From the NCBI RefSeq assembly GCF_013694095.1, contig NZ_JACEFB010000001.1:310001-374000 (forward strand): DNA of 64,000 bases. Direction: 5' to 3'. Source of the DNA: Thermogemmata fonticola. GTDB taxonomy: Bacteria > Planctomycetota > Planctomycetia > Gemmatales > Gemmataceae. Shown in pieces: positions 46,555-56,840 of this stretch. The notes under the pieces were generated by a model that was not told where the DNA came from, searched no databases, and saw only the letters and a list, made by a program, of their open reading frames with translations. Made by a program: the position numbers and the translations under genes. Numbering within the stretch: the first letter of the stretch is position 1; each line of letters begins with the position of its first letter.

Positions 46555-49500
46555 ATGAATCCGTCCGACCCCCGTCAGACCCCTGCATCCGAGACCAACA
46601 TTGCTGGCTTGTCCCCCTCTGAAACTCAATCCACTCCTGTGCAATCCTCCGCTCCCGCGATCGAGGTAGCCTCAGCCTCTTCTGCTTCCGCTTCCGAGTC
46701 ACCCCCAGAGACTGAGGTCGGCCCACTTCCCGACGAGTCTCCCCCTGCCGAGCCTACCACCTCCGGGACTTTGCCACGGATTCAGCATGATGCACCGCTT
46801 GCATCTGAACAGCAGGTCGCCTCTTCAGAAATGATGCGCAGCGAAGGCGAACTATCATCGAGAGCAGCCCCACCCCCTCAGGACGCAGAAAAACCGGAGA
46901 GGGAAAGTCCGCTGGGTTCGGGTTCTCACCAGATTGCGACAGCATCATCCGGGGTAGAGTCAGAACAGACGGCTTCATCGGTTTCGGGACTATCCGCTCC
47001 GATTGAGGCAGCAGCAGGCGATGCCCAAACGGAATCGGCGGTAGTCGGCACATCGACAGGGGACACCCCTAGCGCCGGAGAAACGGCTAGCTCTCCGCAG
47101 GAGACCACCCCGCCGGCGGCAGCGAAACCCTCGGCTCCCCCGCGGCCGCCGCAACCCATTCCGCCGGTTCCCGCCGCTCCCCAACCCCAAGACTTGGCCC
47201 GCATCGCACAGGACTTGCAAATCCGGAAGTCTCAGGTGGAGGCCGTGCTTCATCTGCTCGACGACCACTATGCCCCCCCCTTCATCGCACGTTACCGCAA
47301 GGATCAGACCGGGGGACTCAGCGAGGAGACGATCCGGCGCATTCAACAACGCGTGCGGCAACTCCGTGAGATCGCTGCCAGAAAACAAACGATCCTCCGC
47401 ACCCTTGCCTACCAGCATCGACTAACAGATGAACTCACGCAGGCCATCCTCCAGGCTGAGACGCTCAAGCGACTGGAGGACCTCTTTCTCCCCTTCCGTC
47501 ACAAGAAGAAGTCCCCTGCCAAGGAAGCGCGTGACAAGGGGTTGGGGCCAGTCGCTGAGGCTATTTGGAACCGGGATCCGGCCGTCACACAACTCGATGA
47601 AGTCCTAGCCGGTCTGGTAGACCCCGACAAATGGCTGCTCACCACGGAGGATGTGCTCAACGGTATCAAGGTCATCCTCAAGGAAATGATCGCAGAACAT
47701 GCGGATCTGCGGGGCGAAGTCCGCAAATTCCTGTGGGAGACCGGCGTGCTTGTCGCCCAACGGGTGGAGACACTCCCCGAAGGCAAAGGCAAAGAGTTTC
47801 AGCCCTATTTTGATTTCAAAGAAGCGGTTCGAGAAATACCTCCTCATCGCATTTTGGCCATCACACGGGGCGAGAGGCTCAATGTGCTCCGCGTCCGCAT
47901 TCAGGTCGATCGCGATCGTGTTGTCGAAATGGCGTTGCAGAAACTCTCTTGGGGCGATCATCCCCATCGGGAGTTACTTATGTCCCTAACGAGGACATCG
48001 GTCGAGGAAATATTGCTCCCTGCATTAGAGAAGGAAGTCCGTCGGGACCTCCTGCAACAAGCCCAAGAGCATGCCGTTCAAGTCTTTGCTCGAAACTTGC
48101 GCAGCCTGCTTCTGCAGCCCCCAGTTCGAGACAGGAAGGTCCTGGCGATCGATCCCAGCAATCGGAATATCACCACAGTGGTCGTGCTCAATGAAGACGG
48201 CGCTTATGTTGAAGATGCCGTGATCCATGTCAGCGGGCCGCATCGCAATCTCTTGGAGGCCAAACGGCGGCTGGAGCAACTCATCCGGCGACACCAACTC
48301 TCCCTGATTGCCATAGGAAACGGCGGGAATTACCGAGACGTTGAGGCTCTGGTATCTGAACTCATCGCCGACTTGGAACGCGGCGGTGGAAAAAGCCCCA
48401 TCCCCCCCACCCCAGCCGCTGCCCCTGCTCCGGTCAGCGCTCTGACCCAGCCTGCTGCCGTTCCTCCGCCAGTGGAAACTGTCTCGATCACTGAAGCCGG
48501 AACTCCCCTACCGGCACCGGAGGTGAGCCTCACTTCTGAGACGTTGGCTGTCCCTGCACCGTCTCCGCTTCCTTCTACGACTGCCATCCCTACTGTCGCT
48601 GTCCCTGCGAGGGAAACGACGTTCACCACCACGGTTACTGGTCTTGTGTCCACCGTCACCATGACGCCTTCCGAAACTGCTGGTGCTGCGAGCAGTGCAG
48701 AAGGACCCCCAGCTTCGGGGCCGTCTGCTGCGGTACAGCTCCCTTTGGAAGTGGCTCCCCTCCCAACGCCCTCTTCAGTGGCCATCGAATCTGTAGGACC
48801 CGCACCTGCAGAGGCAACAGTTACCACGACCACTACTATTTTGCCCATCAGCACTTCCGAAACGGCTTCAGCACCGGCGTCCCCGATCGATCTGGAAGGG
48901 CTGCCGCCGGCTCCCAAGGATTTGGCGTATGCCATTGTGATCGAAGCCGGTATTCGTGACTATGCTCATAGTCCGATTGCTCAGGAAGAATTTCCCACGC
49001 TGTCACCTTCTATTCGTGCTGCGATCAGTGTGGGCCGGCGCCTGCTCGATCCACTGGCAGAACTAGTGAAGATCGACCCGCATCACATCGGCGTCGGTCT
49101 CTACCAACATGACGTAAAACAGAAATACCTCAAGGAAGCATTGGAAGCCGTCGTGGTATCCAGCGTCAATGCTGTGGGAGTGGACCTCAATCGGGCAGAG
49201 TATCCCCTGCTGCGGTATGTCTGTGGTCTTAATCCCACTTTCGCTCGTGAAATCGTCACGCGCCGACGGCAGCACGGTCCCTTCCGGCATCGCCGTCAAC
49301 TGCTGGAAATCTCCGGCCTGACAGAAAAGCATTACATCCAAGCCGCAGGATTCGTCAAAATCTGTGATGGCGAGGAACCTCTGGATAGTTTGTGGATTCA
49401 TCCCGAGCAATACGATCTGGCCCGTGCGATTCTCGAAGCTTGCGGGTTGAGTCCCCTGGATTTACGCGATCCTCAGCGCGTATCGGAGTTAGCTTCGCGT

Positions 49501-50493
49501 CTGGCCAGCTTGTCCCCGGCGGACTTTGCCGCTCGCTTCCACGTGAGTGAAGGTACTGTCCGCGATGTCATGCATGCTCTGTCCCATCCCGGACGGGATC
49601 CACGGCTGGATCATCCCCCGCCCCTGTTCAAGCGAGGCATGCTCAAGTTCGAGGATATACGCCCCGGCATGGAATTGAGGGGTACTGTCTTGAATGTGGT
49701 GCCATTCGGGGCTTTCATCGACATTGGTTTGCGCGAGAGTGGCTTGGTCCACATCAGCCAGATGGCGAACCGTTACATCCACAGTCCTCATGAACTCGTT
49801 GCCGTGGGCGATGCTGTCACGGTTTGGGTGTTGGATGTCAAACCGGAAGTCCGCAAAATTTCGTTGACTATGATCCCGCCGGGGCAAGAGCGGCGCCCAC
49901 CCAGCCCGGCCGGGGAAAGGCAGTCCTCTGCGCGCGAACGGCGAGAAGGACCGGTTCTGCCTCCGCCGTCTCGCGGTGGCACACCCCGCGGGTCCCGCTC
50001 CGAGCGTAGCCGTCGAGGACAAGGCGCCCCGTCCGGCAGCCGATCTGCCTCCGCGGAAGGGGCCACTCGCCCAGGACGCGGCCCACGCCCCACGCCCTCT
50101 GCTTCCCAGCAACCGATCTCGTCTGAAGCCCCTCGAACGGGGGAATCTGCCGGAAGCGCTCCTCCTGCTCCTGCTGCCACGGCAGAATCCACTCCTGCAC
50201 GGGCTTCTCAAACTCCGAGCAGTGCGCCACCTCCGCCGCCAGCCCCTCGACGTACCCCCAGACCCCCCGCTAAACCCAAACCCCTCCCGATACTCCCGCC
50301 AGAAAAGCGATCCGGTAAGGCTGCCTTGAACACTTTTGCTGAGCTTGCAGCCTTCTTCAAACAACAGGAGGAAAGCGCGTCTGCTGGAGAAGAAAAGAGT
50401 TCTGATGTGGTAACAGCTAGCTCTCCGGCAGGAGAAGCGACAAGTCCGCCCGCATCAAGCCCGGCGGAACATCCGCCGCCGTACCCGACCTGA
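46555..50493 (+). CDS. tex: Tex family S1 RNA-binding protein with long low-complexity extensions
   Basis: A 1312-residue Tex protein; ordinary Tex proteins are about 720-780 residues. Residues 1-210 are a Ser/Pro/Glu/Thr/Ala-rich extension. The conserved body begins near 213 (IAQDLQIRKSQVEAVLHLLDD) with the YRKDQTGGLSEE signature, helical region and YqgF domain (DRKVLAIDPSNRN). About residues 612-784 are an Ala/Pro/Thr/Val-rich insert inside the YqgF domain, after SELIADLERGG. The domain resumes at AYAIVIEAGIRDYAHS. The helix-hairpin-helix region (about 870-950) and an S1 domain (about 1030-1105, ending near SLTM) follow, then a 200-residue Pro/Ser/Arg-rich tail. Tex proteins contribute to transcription and nucleic-acid binding. 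ftsH lies 133 bp downstream. Confidence 0.92.
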   Translation: MNPSDPRQTPASETNIAGLSPSETQSTPVQSSAPAIEVASASSASASESPPETEVGPLPDESPPAEPTTSGTLPRIQHDAPLASEQQVASSEMMRSEGELSSRAAPPPQDAEKPERESPLGSGSHQIATASSGVESEQTASSVSGLSAPIEAAAGDAQTESAVVGTSTGDTPSAGETASSPQETTPPAAAKPSAPPRPPQPIPPVPAAPQPQDLARIAQDLQIRKSQVEAVLHLLDDHYAPPFIARYRKDQTGGLSEETIRRIQQRVRQLREIAARKQTILRTLAYQHRLTDELTQAILQAETLKRLEDLFLPFRHKKKSPAKEARDKGLGPVAEAIWNRDPAVTQLDEVLAGLVDPDKWLLTTEDVLNGIKVILKEMIAEHADLRGEVRKFLWETGVLVAQRVETLPEGKGKEFQPYFDFKEAVREIPPHRILAITRGERLNVLRVRIQVDRDRVVEMALQKLSWGDHPHRELLMSLTRTSVEEILLPALEKEVRRDLLQQAQEHAVQVFARNLRSLLLQPPVRDRKVLAIDPSNRNITTVVVLNEDGAYVEDAVIHVSGPHRNLLEAKRRLEQLIRRHQLSLIAIGNGGNYRDVEALVSELIADLERGGGKSPIPPTPAAAPAPVSALTQPAAVPPPVETVSITEAGTPLPAPEVSLTSETLAVPAPSPLPSTTAIPTVAVPARETTFTTTVTGLVSTVTMTPSETAGAASSAEGPPASGPSAAVQLPLEVAPLPTPSSVAIESVGPAPAEATVTTTTTILPISTSETASAPASPIDLEGLPPAPKDLAYAIVIEAGIRDYAHSPIAQEEFPTLSPSIRAAISVGRRLLDPLAELVKIDPHHIGVGLYQHDVKQKYLKEALEAVVVSSVNAVGVDLNRAEYPLLRYVCGLNPTFAREIVTRRRQHGPFRHRRQLLEISGLTEKHYIQAAGFVKICDGEEPLDSLWIHPEQYDLARAILEACGLSPLDLRDPQRVSELASRLASLSPADFAARFHVSEGTVRDVMHALSHPGRDPRLDHPPPLFKRGMLKFEDIRPGMELRGTVLNVVPFGAFIDIGLRESGLVHISQMANRYIHSPHELVAVGDAVTVWVLDVKPEVRKISLTMIPPGQERRPPSPAGERQSSARERREGPVLPPPSRGGTPRGSRSERSRRGQGAPSGSRSASAEGATRPGRGPRPTPSASQQPISSEAPRTGESAGSAPPAPAATAESTPARASQTPSSAPPPPPAPRRTPRPPAKPKPLPILPPEKRSGKAALNTFAELAAFFKQQEESASAGEEKSSDVVTASSPAGEATSPPASSPAEHPPPYPT

Positions 50494-50626
50494 GCCGCTA
50501 GCCGCAGTATTACCCCCCATATGAGGTATCTGCATAAAATACTTGTGAAGGTCAGAAACGCTAGCAGGACTGTCCTGCACCTGCACGTACCTGAATGTCC
50601 TGGTATTTGTCTCAAGGTCTTCCCAT

Positions 50627-52723
50627 ATGACACCACCGGCGGGCAACTCTTCGCCTCGGCAATCCCCCTCCGCTTCCCCTCCGCCACAGGATAACCAAAC
50701 ACCCTCGCCCAAGCGTGCTCATCCCCTGCTGCCTAGCAGTTGGATTCTACTGGTCGTGCTGGGGGTGATCAGCATTGTCTATCTGACTGCGAGTGGAGGA
50801 CGTGAGATCACTTACAGCGATTTTCATAAACTCATTGCCGCTGGGGAAGTTCAACGAGTCACATTTATTGGTCAAGATTACTTGGAAGGGGAAGTCCGGG
50901 ATCCCCACTCCGCCCTAGCGAAACAACTACGCCTGCCCTCGTCGGGGCACTTCAGCGTCAACCTCCCGACGACTCTCGACCAAACGGCCCTTGTCCGTGA
51001 ATGGGAAGAAAAGGACCGCCAATATCGGGAGATGCTCCAGAAGACCGCCCCAGAACGCGTGCCCGAACCTTTGGTCATCAGTAAACGGGGGGATCTGTCT
51101 TGGCTCGGACCCTTCCTGCTGAATCTCCTGTTGATCGGTCTCGTGGTCGGCATATTCCTGTTCGTCTTCGTGCCGCGCTTGCGTGATCCGCTGAGCGGGG
51201 GTTTCCTTACGAGTTACACGCGCAGTCCCGCCAAGCGATATGAAAAGGGGAAGGATCGTGTCTCCTTCGACGATGTAGCCGGAATGGAAAATGCGAAACG
51301 TGAGCTTTGGGAAATCGTGGAATATTTGCGGGACCCAGGCAAATTCGCACGCTTAGGAGCACGTGTGCCTAAGGGGGTTCTGCTTTTCGGTCCGCCGGGT
51401 ACTGGGAAGACCCTGCTTGCTAAGGCCGTTGCGGGAGAGGCCAATGTGCCCTTCTTTTCCATTAGCGGGAGTGAATTCATTCAGATGTTTGTCGGCGTGG
51501 GAGCTAGCCGGGTCCGGGATATGTTCCGGGTCGCCAAGGAAAACGCCCCCTGTGTTGTCTTTATCGATGAGATCGACGCCGTGGGCCGCATGCGCGGCAC
51601 GGGTTACGGCGGAGGTTCCGATGAACGGGAACAAACTCTCAATCAAATCCTCTCAGAAATGGACGGGTTCCAGCCAAGTGAAACCGTCATTGTCATAGCA
51701 GCTACCAATCGCCCCGATGTCCTCGATCCCGCTTTACTACGGCCGGGGCGCTTCGATCGCCACATCACGGTCGATCGGCCCACGTGGAGGGGGCGGCTGG
51801 AAATACTCAAAGTCCACACCCGGAACAAACCACTTGCCGATGATGTAGACTTGGAGCGGATCGCGCGGAGCATGGTCGGCATGAGCGGAGCGGAATTGCA
51901 AAACCTTTGCAATGAAGCAGCCCTGCATGCGACCCGCCGCGGCAGCCAACGGATTGAACAGATCGATTTTGATCGAGCAGCCGACCGCGTCCGCTTGGGA
52001 GTTCCTCGGGACGAAGCCCTCAGCGAGCAGGAACGCCGCCGCACCGCCTATCACGAGGCCGGTCACGCCCTCTGCGCTCTGCTCCAGCCAAAAGCCGACA
52101 AAATCGACCGCGTGTCCATCATCCCGCGAGGCCAAGCAGGAGGAGTCACCCTGTTGCAACCCGACGAAGAAAAGATGGACCGCTCCGCCAGCGAATTGAT
52201 GGCCCGCTTGGTGGTCGCCCTGGGCGGCCGAGCCGCCGACAAGCTCATTTTCGGCGAACCTATGGCGGGCGCCGTCATGGACCTCAAACAGGCCACACGC
52301 CTAGCGCGGATCATGGTCACGCAATACGGCATGAGTGCTCGCCTCGGCCCCGTCTATTACCAAATCGGAGAAGAACACGTTTTTCTGGGTAAAGAAATCA
52401 TCGAGTCGCGCACCTTCAGTGAGGGCACCGCCCGACTCATTGATGAAGAAATCCAACGATTGCTCACCGAAGCCGAAGAGCAAGCCTCCGCCTTGCTCCG
52501 TGCCCATCGGGACGCCTTGGAGCGCATCGCCGAAGCTCTGCTCTTGCACGAGGAATTGGATGTCCAAGAAGTCGAACGCCTCGTGGCCGGTGCCTCTGCC
52601 CAAGACATTCGGCCTGATAAGACCGAACCTCAAGCGACAACCTCAACCAAACCGCTCTCCACCCCCGCGGAGGCCGTTCCTGTCCCCCCTCCTCCCCCAG
52701 GGCTGGCATTTGGAAGCGCCTAA
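50627..52723 (+). CDS. ftsH: ATP-dependent zinc metalloprotease FtsH
   Basis: A 698-residue membrane AAA protease that degrades misfolded membrane and regulatory proteins. Two N-terminal transmembrane helices ([35 protein letters not shown]) flank an extracytoplasmic domain of about 110 residues ([10 protein letters not shown]..). The AAA module has Walker A GPPGTGKT at 255-262, Walker [12 protein letters not shown], the GVGASRVRD pore region and RPGRFDR. The protease has H476-E-A-G-H480. The C-terminal tail is Pro-rich. A cytosolic N-terminal Pro/Ser-rich stretch of about 35 residues precedes the first helix. Length and motifs are complete. Confidence 0.97.
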   Translation: MTPPAGNSSPRQSPSASPPPQDNQTPSPKRAHPLLPSSWILLVVLGVISIVYLTASGGREITYSDFHKLIAAGEVQRVTFIGQDYLEGEVRDPHSALAKQLRLPSSGHFSVNLPTTLDQTALVREWEEKDRQYREMLQKTAPERVPEPLVISKRGDLSWLGPFLLNLLLIGLVVGIFLFVFVPRLRDPLSGGFLTSYTRSPAKRYEKGKDRVSFDDVAGMENAKRELWEIVEYLRDPGKFARLGARVPKGVLLFGPPGTGKTLLAKAVAGEANVPFFSISGSEFIQMFVGVGASRVRDMFRVAKENAPCVVFIDEIDAVGRMRGTGYGGGSDEREQTLNQILSEMDGFQPSETVIVIAATNRPDVLDPALLRPGRFDRHITVDRPTWRGRLEILKVHTRNKPLADDVDLERIARSMVGMSGAELQNLCNEAALHATRRGSQRIEQIDFDRAADRVRLGVPRDEALSEQERRRTAYHEAGHALCALLQPKADKIDRVSIIPRGQAGGVTLLQPDEEKMDRSASELMARLVVALGGRAADKLIFGEPMAGAVMDLKQATRLARIMVTQYGMSARLGPVYYQIGEEHVFLGKEIIESRTFSEGTARLIDEEIQRLLTEAEEQASALLRAHRDALERIAEALLLHEELDVQEVERLVAGASAQDIRPDKTEPQATTSTKPLSTPAEAVPVPPPPPGLAFGSA

Positions 52724-52940
52724 TCAACAGCAACCCGCGCTGTTTACGCGGTCTCCTCCCTTCACTTTCTCACTCTCTGGTAGGCTTTTCTTCTGGCGGA
52801 TCGGCAAGAGAGTCGTAACTGCGGCTATCGGTGTGTTCCTGTCAGTCGTCCCCGCTGTGAGAAGATCTTTGCGGTGTCCGTAAAGGCAACCTGTCATTCA
52901 CGGCCAGCGGTTCTGAGACTGAGAATAGTTCCCCTCTTCC

Positions 52941-55900
52941 TCACTCCCACAAGGGTAGCCATTCGACAACATCGTAGCGGGAGTGGGGATTGGTCAGAAT
53001 ATGATGGCAGGCTTTTTGATAGATAGGAATGCAACTCAACAGGGAGGCTACCAGCTCTTCTAACCGCAGCCCCCCGTGTTCGCGGCAAAACAGGATGTCC
53101 GTTGCCGGGTAGGGAACCTCGAGGCACAGGCTTCCAGGTACAATTTGCTGGAGGTGAGCAGCCAATTCGCGACCAGCCTGACTGCTAGGAACCACGAGGT
53201 ACGTCTGCTCTTCGCCATCGCCAGCACCGAGGATGGGGGACGCCAACCGGTGATAGTCCTGGAGCCGTTGGGAGAGTGTCATGGCAGGCGAGGATTCCTG
53301 ACGAATGACCACCTCCGCAACATCCTGGGTGGGCAGAAGGTTCGCCAAAAAGGCGATCGTCTGATCGATGAGGGGCACAGCCAGAAGGCGGTACAGATCA
53401 GCATGAACGCGGCTGATCGAGAGCAGTCCGCCCCGCGGGGCTAAAACCAACTGGCCTAAGGCATGTTCCAAGCGATTCAATTCCGACTCGCTACAATGTG
53501 CCAATAAATGCTCAATCGCCTGTTCCCAATGCTTCTCACCTTCGGGGAGCAAAATACGTACCGTAGCTTTCTCGGCGATTGCCTCGGGATTAAAGGGGGT
53601 TTTTTCACTGTCGGATCCAGAGGGGACATTACGGGTCCAGCGGGACGCGAGCCGTCCAGGGGTATCCGCCGAGGCTTCCGAACGTGCCTCTCCTTGCAAT
53701 CGACGCACAATGTCTCGTAAACGCAGGCGGACGACATCGATATCCCGACGCTTCTCTTGCAAACGAACCTGAAGCAGGCGGAAGAAACGAGCCGTCGCCT
53801 CCCAAGCGCCTTCTCGGAGGCGTAAGTGGACATATTGCCGGTGTTGTTCCACGAAATGCCGTAGGGCACGGCTTCCACGTCCGCCCAGCAAGCTGAACGT
53901 CCCGTTACCCTCTTCACAAGCTTCGTAAGCATCTCGAAGATCGACGAAGGCTTGTCGCAATTGCCGCGACAGTTGATCAAGGTGTTGCTCGGCTAACAAG
54001 GCTTGTTTTTCACACCAAGACTCGATCTGGCGAAGCCCGCTTTCGACGGCGGCCAAGCGCCGCCCTGGACGTTCGGCCAGTGCTTCGACCACAGCGGAGA
54101 CTTCATTGGCCCAGGCTTCGGCTTGTCGACGGGCGGCATCCTCCAGAGTGCGATGCCAACGGTTACGTATAACAGCCGATTCCGGCAGGTGCGAAGAATG
54201 CCAACCTACCCATTCCCGTGTTTGTTCCCAGACTTGGCGTGCCCAAGCAGTTCCTTGCCCCGCTTTTGCCGCGGCAGACCATTGCTGGTCCAATTCCTGC
54301 AGCCACCGCTTCAGGGATTCGGCTATACCGGCTACTTCTGCCACGGGTGATCGCACTTCCCCCTTCTCTGGTTGTTCGTTTGTGCTCAGGGCTAACCGCT
54401 CATCGTTTGTGATCCGTGCCACGGTTTGGGCAATCGCTTCTTCACACTCCGGCTCAGCCTCTTCCACCCAGTGGTACACCAACTGAGCGCACAACCGTTG
54501 AGCCGCTGAGCGCAACAACAGTCCGCGGGGATACCAGAGACTATACACTCCGAAGGTCCGAAATGGGGTGCGTCCTGGGGCTGCCGGACGGCTGCGATGA
54601 GCGTCTAATGCCGGGCCAAGCAAGGTGGTCAGCTCATTGCTGACATAGGAAGCTAAACGTGACAAGCAGCGGCGAAAAGCTGCACCGCTCCGTTCTTCCA
54701 TCGCCAGCAGATAGGTGGCTGTGAAGGGTAAGCCACGGCCTTCCACCCGCGGTCCATCAGGCCCACCGTATTGGGCGCTGAAGACTACATCAGGATCGGC
54801 ATAATGATGGAGTTCGGTCAACCCAGCGACCACATTCGCCAACTCATGATCTGGGGAAGCGGGGTCGGAAGGAGCAGCCAAGTAAACGAAAGCTACGACA
54901 CGCGCTTGGGATCCTCCCACAACACGTTGCAAAACGCGTTGCACTGAGTATCCCACATCGAGGAGCATTCCGCCGCTTCCCCCGGCCAAGCTCGCAAAAA
55001 TCAGGACCTGAGGGACAGTATCCCGGACATTGAGACCCGTTTGTGCACTCGTTTGCGCTAGGGATTCCGGATGTGTTGCGATTTGGATTTCCCGCTTGAG
55101 TCGAGCCACAAATCGGAGGTAATGGTCGCAAAAAGCTAACCGTCCGAAGGCACGCACGCCCCCTGCTTGCAAGTTCCGTGGAATGCTGTAAAGCTTTTCC
55201 CGAGGCAACCAATCCAAAATTTGCTCCAACTGCCGCCGGCGATATTGGGTCACGGGTTGTAAGGGAGCTAACAGGATTTCGTCAGAGTGTAAAGCGGCCT
55301 CGGCAGGAGCAGACAAAGCCTTTTGGCTAGCCTCCGGATCACAGTCGAGATAGAGGAACCTTAGCGCCGGAAGCTGTGAGGCATCCCCTAAGCGATCAGT
55401 CAGTCGGCGGCGGATTTCCTGTAAAGCACGTCGGCCAAAACTGCCTATGCCGAGCATCAGGCTGGGACGCAGAACACCCGCCTCGACCTGTGGCTCGGTG
55501 GCTTCCAACAGACGCTCGTCGCTACGGATGAGACTCAGATGGCGAGCTGCACTGGCAGGGACTACCGACACGGCGGCGTCACTTCGACCTGTAGTACTTC
55601 CGATTGGCATTCCAGGGGTGGGAGTGCTGCTGTCCGGAAGTGAGAGCTGGGCAAAAGAGGGAACCGAAAAGTTGCCTAAACTGTAGCTATCCGACGAAGG
55701 CGTCGAATACTGCGCTCGTCCAAGGGTCGCCAAGGTCCGGATAAAAGCGGTGCAACTGGGGAAGCGCTGATCCGGGTCTTTGGCCAATGCACGCCCGACG
55801 ATGTCCCGCTCCGCTTCGGGCAGCATGGACAAATCGGGAGGAGCGGACATGTGTTGCAACGCTAACTGGCGGATATTCTTGCCATCAAACGGCCGACGCC

Positions 55901-56540
55901 CGGTCAATAACTCTACATACACGATCGCAAGGCTGTACTGGTCCGTGTGCTTGCTGATCTTGTTGGCGAAAGTCTCCGGAGCCGCGTAAAGGGGTGTAAC
56001 TCCGCCGAGTAACCCGGAGATACTGGATCGTTCGAGGGTTTTAACGAGGCCAAAGTCGGCTACTTTCACCCGGTCGGCCACGAGGAACAAATTGCGGGGT
56101 TTGACGTCGAGATGCTGTAAACCATGCTTTTCAATCAGATAGTCCAGCCCTACTGCGGCATCATCCAGATAGGCCAACAGTTTGTCCCGCGGGATACCAG
56201 GCAAACCGCGCTGTTGATACTCCAAGAAACACTCATGCAGGTTCTGGTCGGCCAACTCCATGACGATAATCAATTCGCCATCAATTTCCTGAATCTGCTC
56301 GATGGAGAGAAGAAAAGGATGGCGGACTTGTTTGACCCGCTCCAAGGCCTTGAGTTCCTGCCGAGCACGGCCATCCTCCACCTCCAAGTCGTTCAGGTTA
56401 CCGTACACGAACTTAATAGCCTTGAGTATTCCCCCAGGCGCCAAGCATTTCCAGACCTCGCCAAACCCCCCGTTGCCGATGGGTTCGAGGAGGCGATACC
56501 CCGGCAGAGGTTCGGTGTCGGGTTCGCGTAGCCAGTTCAT
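52941..56540 (-). CDS. Ser/Thr protein kinase fused to a tubulin-like (Tubulin_2-type) domain
   Basis: A 1199-residue soluble protein. Residues 12-275 are a Hanks-type kinase: glycine loop IGNGGFG 21-27, catalytic K43, HLDVKPRN 143-150 with D145, DFG 162-164 and APE 188-190. All catalytic residues are present. A Ser/Pro-rich linker (276-358) follows. From about 360 a tubulin-like domain begins: LMLGIGSFGRRALQEIRRRL at 361-380, the nucleotide-fold strand LRFLYLDCDPE, and the glycine loop FASLAGGSGGM at 515-525. The usual loop reads S-G-G-T-G-S-G, so this copy is one residue shorter. The remaining 650 residues are mostly helical and charged. No transmembrane segment. It is transcribed alone, convergent with ftsH. 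GTP binding and polymer formation are unproven. Confidence 0.85.
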   Translation of the reverse strand: MNWLREPDTEPLPGYRLLEPIGNGGFGEVWKCLAPGGILKAIKFVYGNLNDLEVEDGRARQELKALERVKQVRHPFLLSIEQIQEIDGELIIVMELADQNLHECFLEYQQRGLPGIPRDKLLAYLDDAAVGLDYLIEKHGLQHLDVKPRNLFLVADRVKVADFGLVKTLERSSISGLLGGVTPLYAAPETFANKISKHTDQYSLAIVYVELLTGRRPFDGKNIRQLALQHMSAPPDLSMLPEAERDIVGRALAKDPDQRFPSCTAFIRTLATLGRAQYSTPSSDSYSLGNFSVPSFAQLSLPDSSTPTPGMPIGSTTGRSDAAVSVVPASAARHLSLIRSDERLLEATEPQVEAGVLRPSLMLGIGSFGRRALQEIRRRLTDRLGDASQLPALRFLYLDCDPEASQKALSAPAEAALHSDEILLAPLQPVTQYRRRQLEQILDWLPREKLYSIPRNLQAGGVRAFGRLAFCDHYLRFVARLKREIQIATHPESLAQTSAQTGLNVRDTVPQVLIFASLAGGSGGMLLDVGYSVQRVLQRVVGGSQARVVAFVYLAAPSDPASPDHELANVVAGLTELHHYADPDVVFSAQYGGPDGPRVEGRGLPFTATYLLAMEERSGAAFRRCLSRLASYVSNELTTLLGPALDAHRSRPAAPGRTPFRTFGVYSLWYPRGLLLRSAAQRLCAQLVYHWVEEAEPECEEAIAQTVARITNDERLALSTNEQPEKGEVRSPVAEVAGIAESLKRWLQELDQQWSAAAKAGQGTAWARQVWEQTREWVGWHSSHLPESAVIRNRWHRTLEDAARRQAEAWANEVSAVVEALAERPGRRLAAVESGLRQIESWCEKQALLAEQHLDQLSRQLRQAFVDLRDAYEACEEGNGTFSLLGGRGSRALRHFVEQHRQYVHLRLREGAWEATARFFRLLQVRLQEKRRDIDVVRLRLRDIVRRLQGEARSEASADTPGRLASRWTRNVPSGSDSEKTPFNPEAIAEKATVRILLPEGEKHWEQAIEHLLAHCSESELNRLEHALGQLVLAPRGGLLSISRVHADLYRLLAVPLIDQTIAFLANLLPTQDVAEVVIRQESSPAMTLSQRLQDYHRLASPILGAGDGEEQTYLVVPSSQAGRELAAHLQQIVPGSLCLEVPYPATDILFCREHGGLRLEELVASLLSCIPIYQKACHHILTNPHSRYDVVEWLPLWE

Positions 56541-56840
56541 GTCAGATTAACCGCTGGGCGAGTCATAAGCCTCCTGCATGGCTGATCCTGAATGTGCTTA
56601 CTCAAACCTAATGCACAACAACAACAATGTCCAACTTGGCGCCCCCGCGTTTTTTCCAACTGCGGGAAAGTTCGACACCCTACACTTCTCTACAGCAGGA
56701 ATTCTTCGATTCAGACAAAGTGAGGAGACTTGGCCGCCTGCATTTCGTCCCCCGGCATGAATGATTGCCCCGCGGGAAAAAAGGGCGGACAGAGGCACCA
56801 CCCCTCCGTTGAATAAGAGAAAGGTGCGAAATCCACGACT
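56541..56840. other. Divergent intergenic region (kinase/tubulin-like gene and surE)
   Basis: About 300 bases that must contain both promoters. I see no clear promoter pair, RNA or small gene. Confidence 0.45.

Noticed and set aside
46600-47190. Low-complexity 5' part of tex as a tandem repeat or CRISPR-like array
   Set aside because: The sequence is compositionally biased but has no regular repeat unit or spacer structure, and it is in frame with the Tex body.
52741-52757. CCGCG/CGCGG hairpin after ftsH as a terminator
   Set aside because: Only five base pairs with no T-run.
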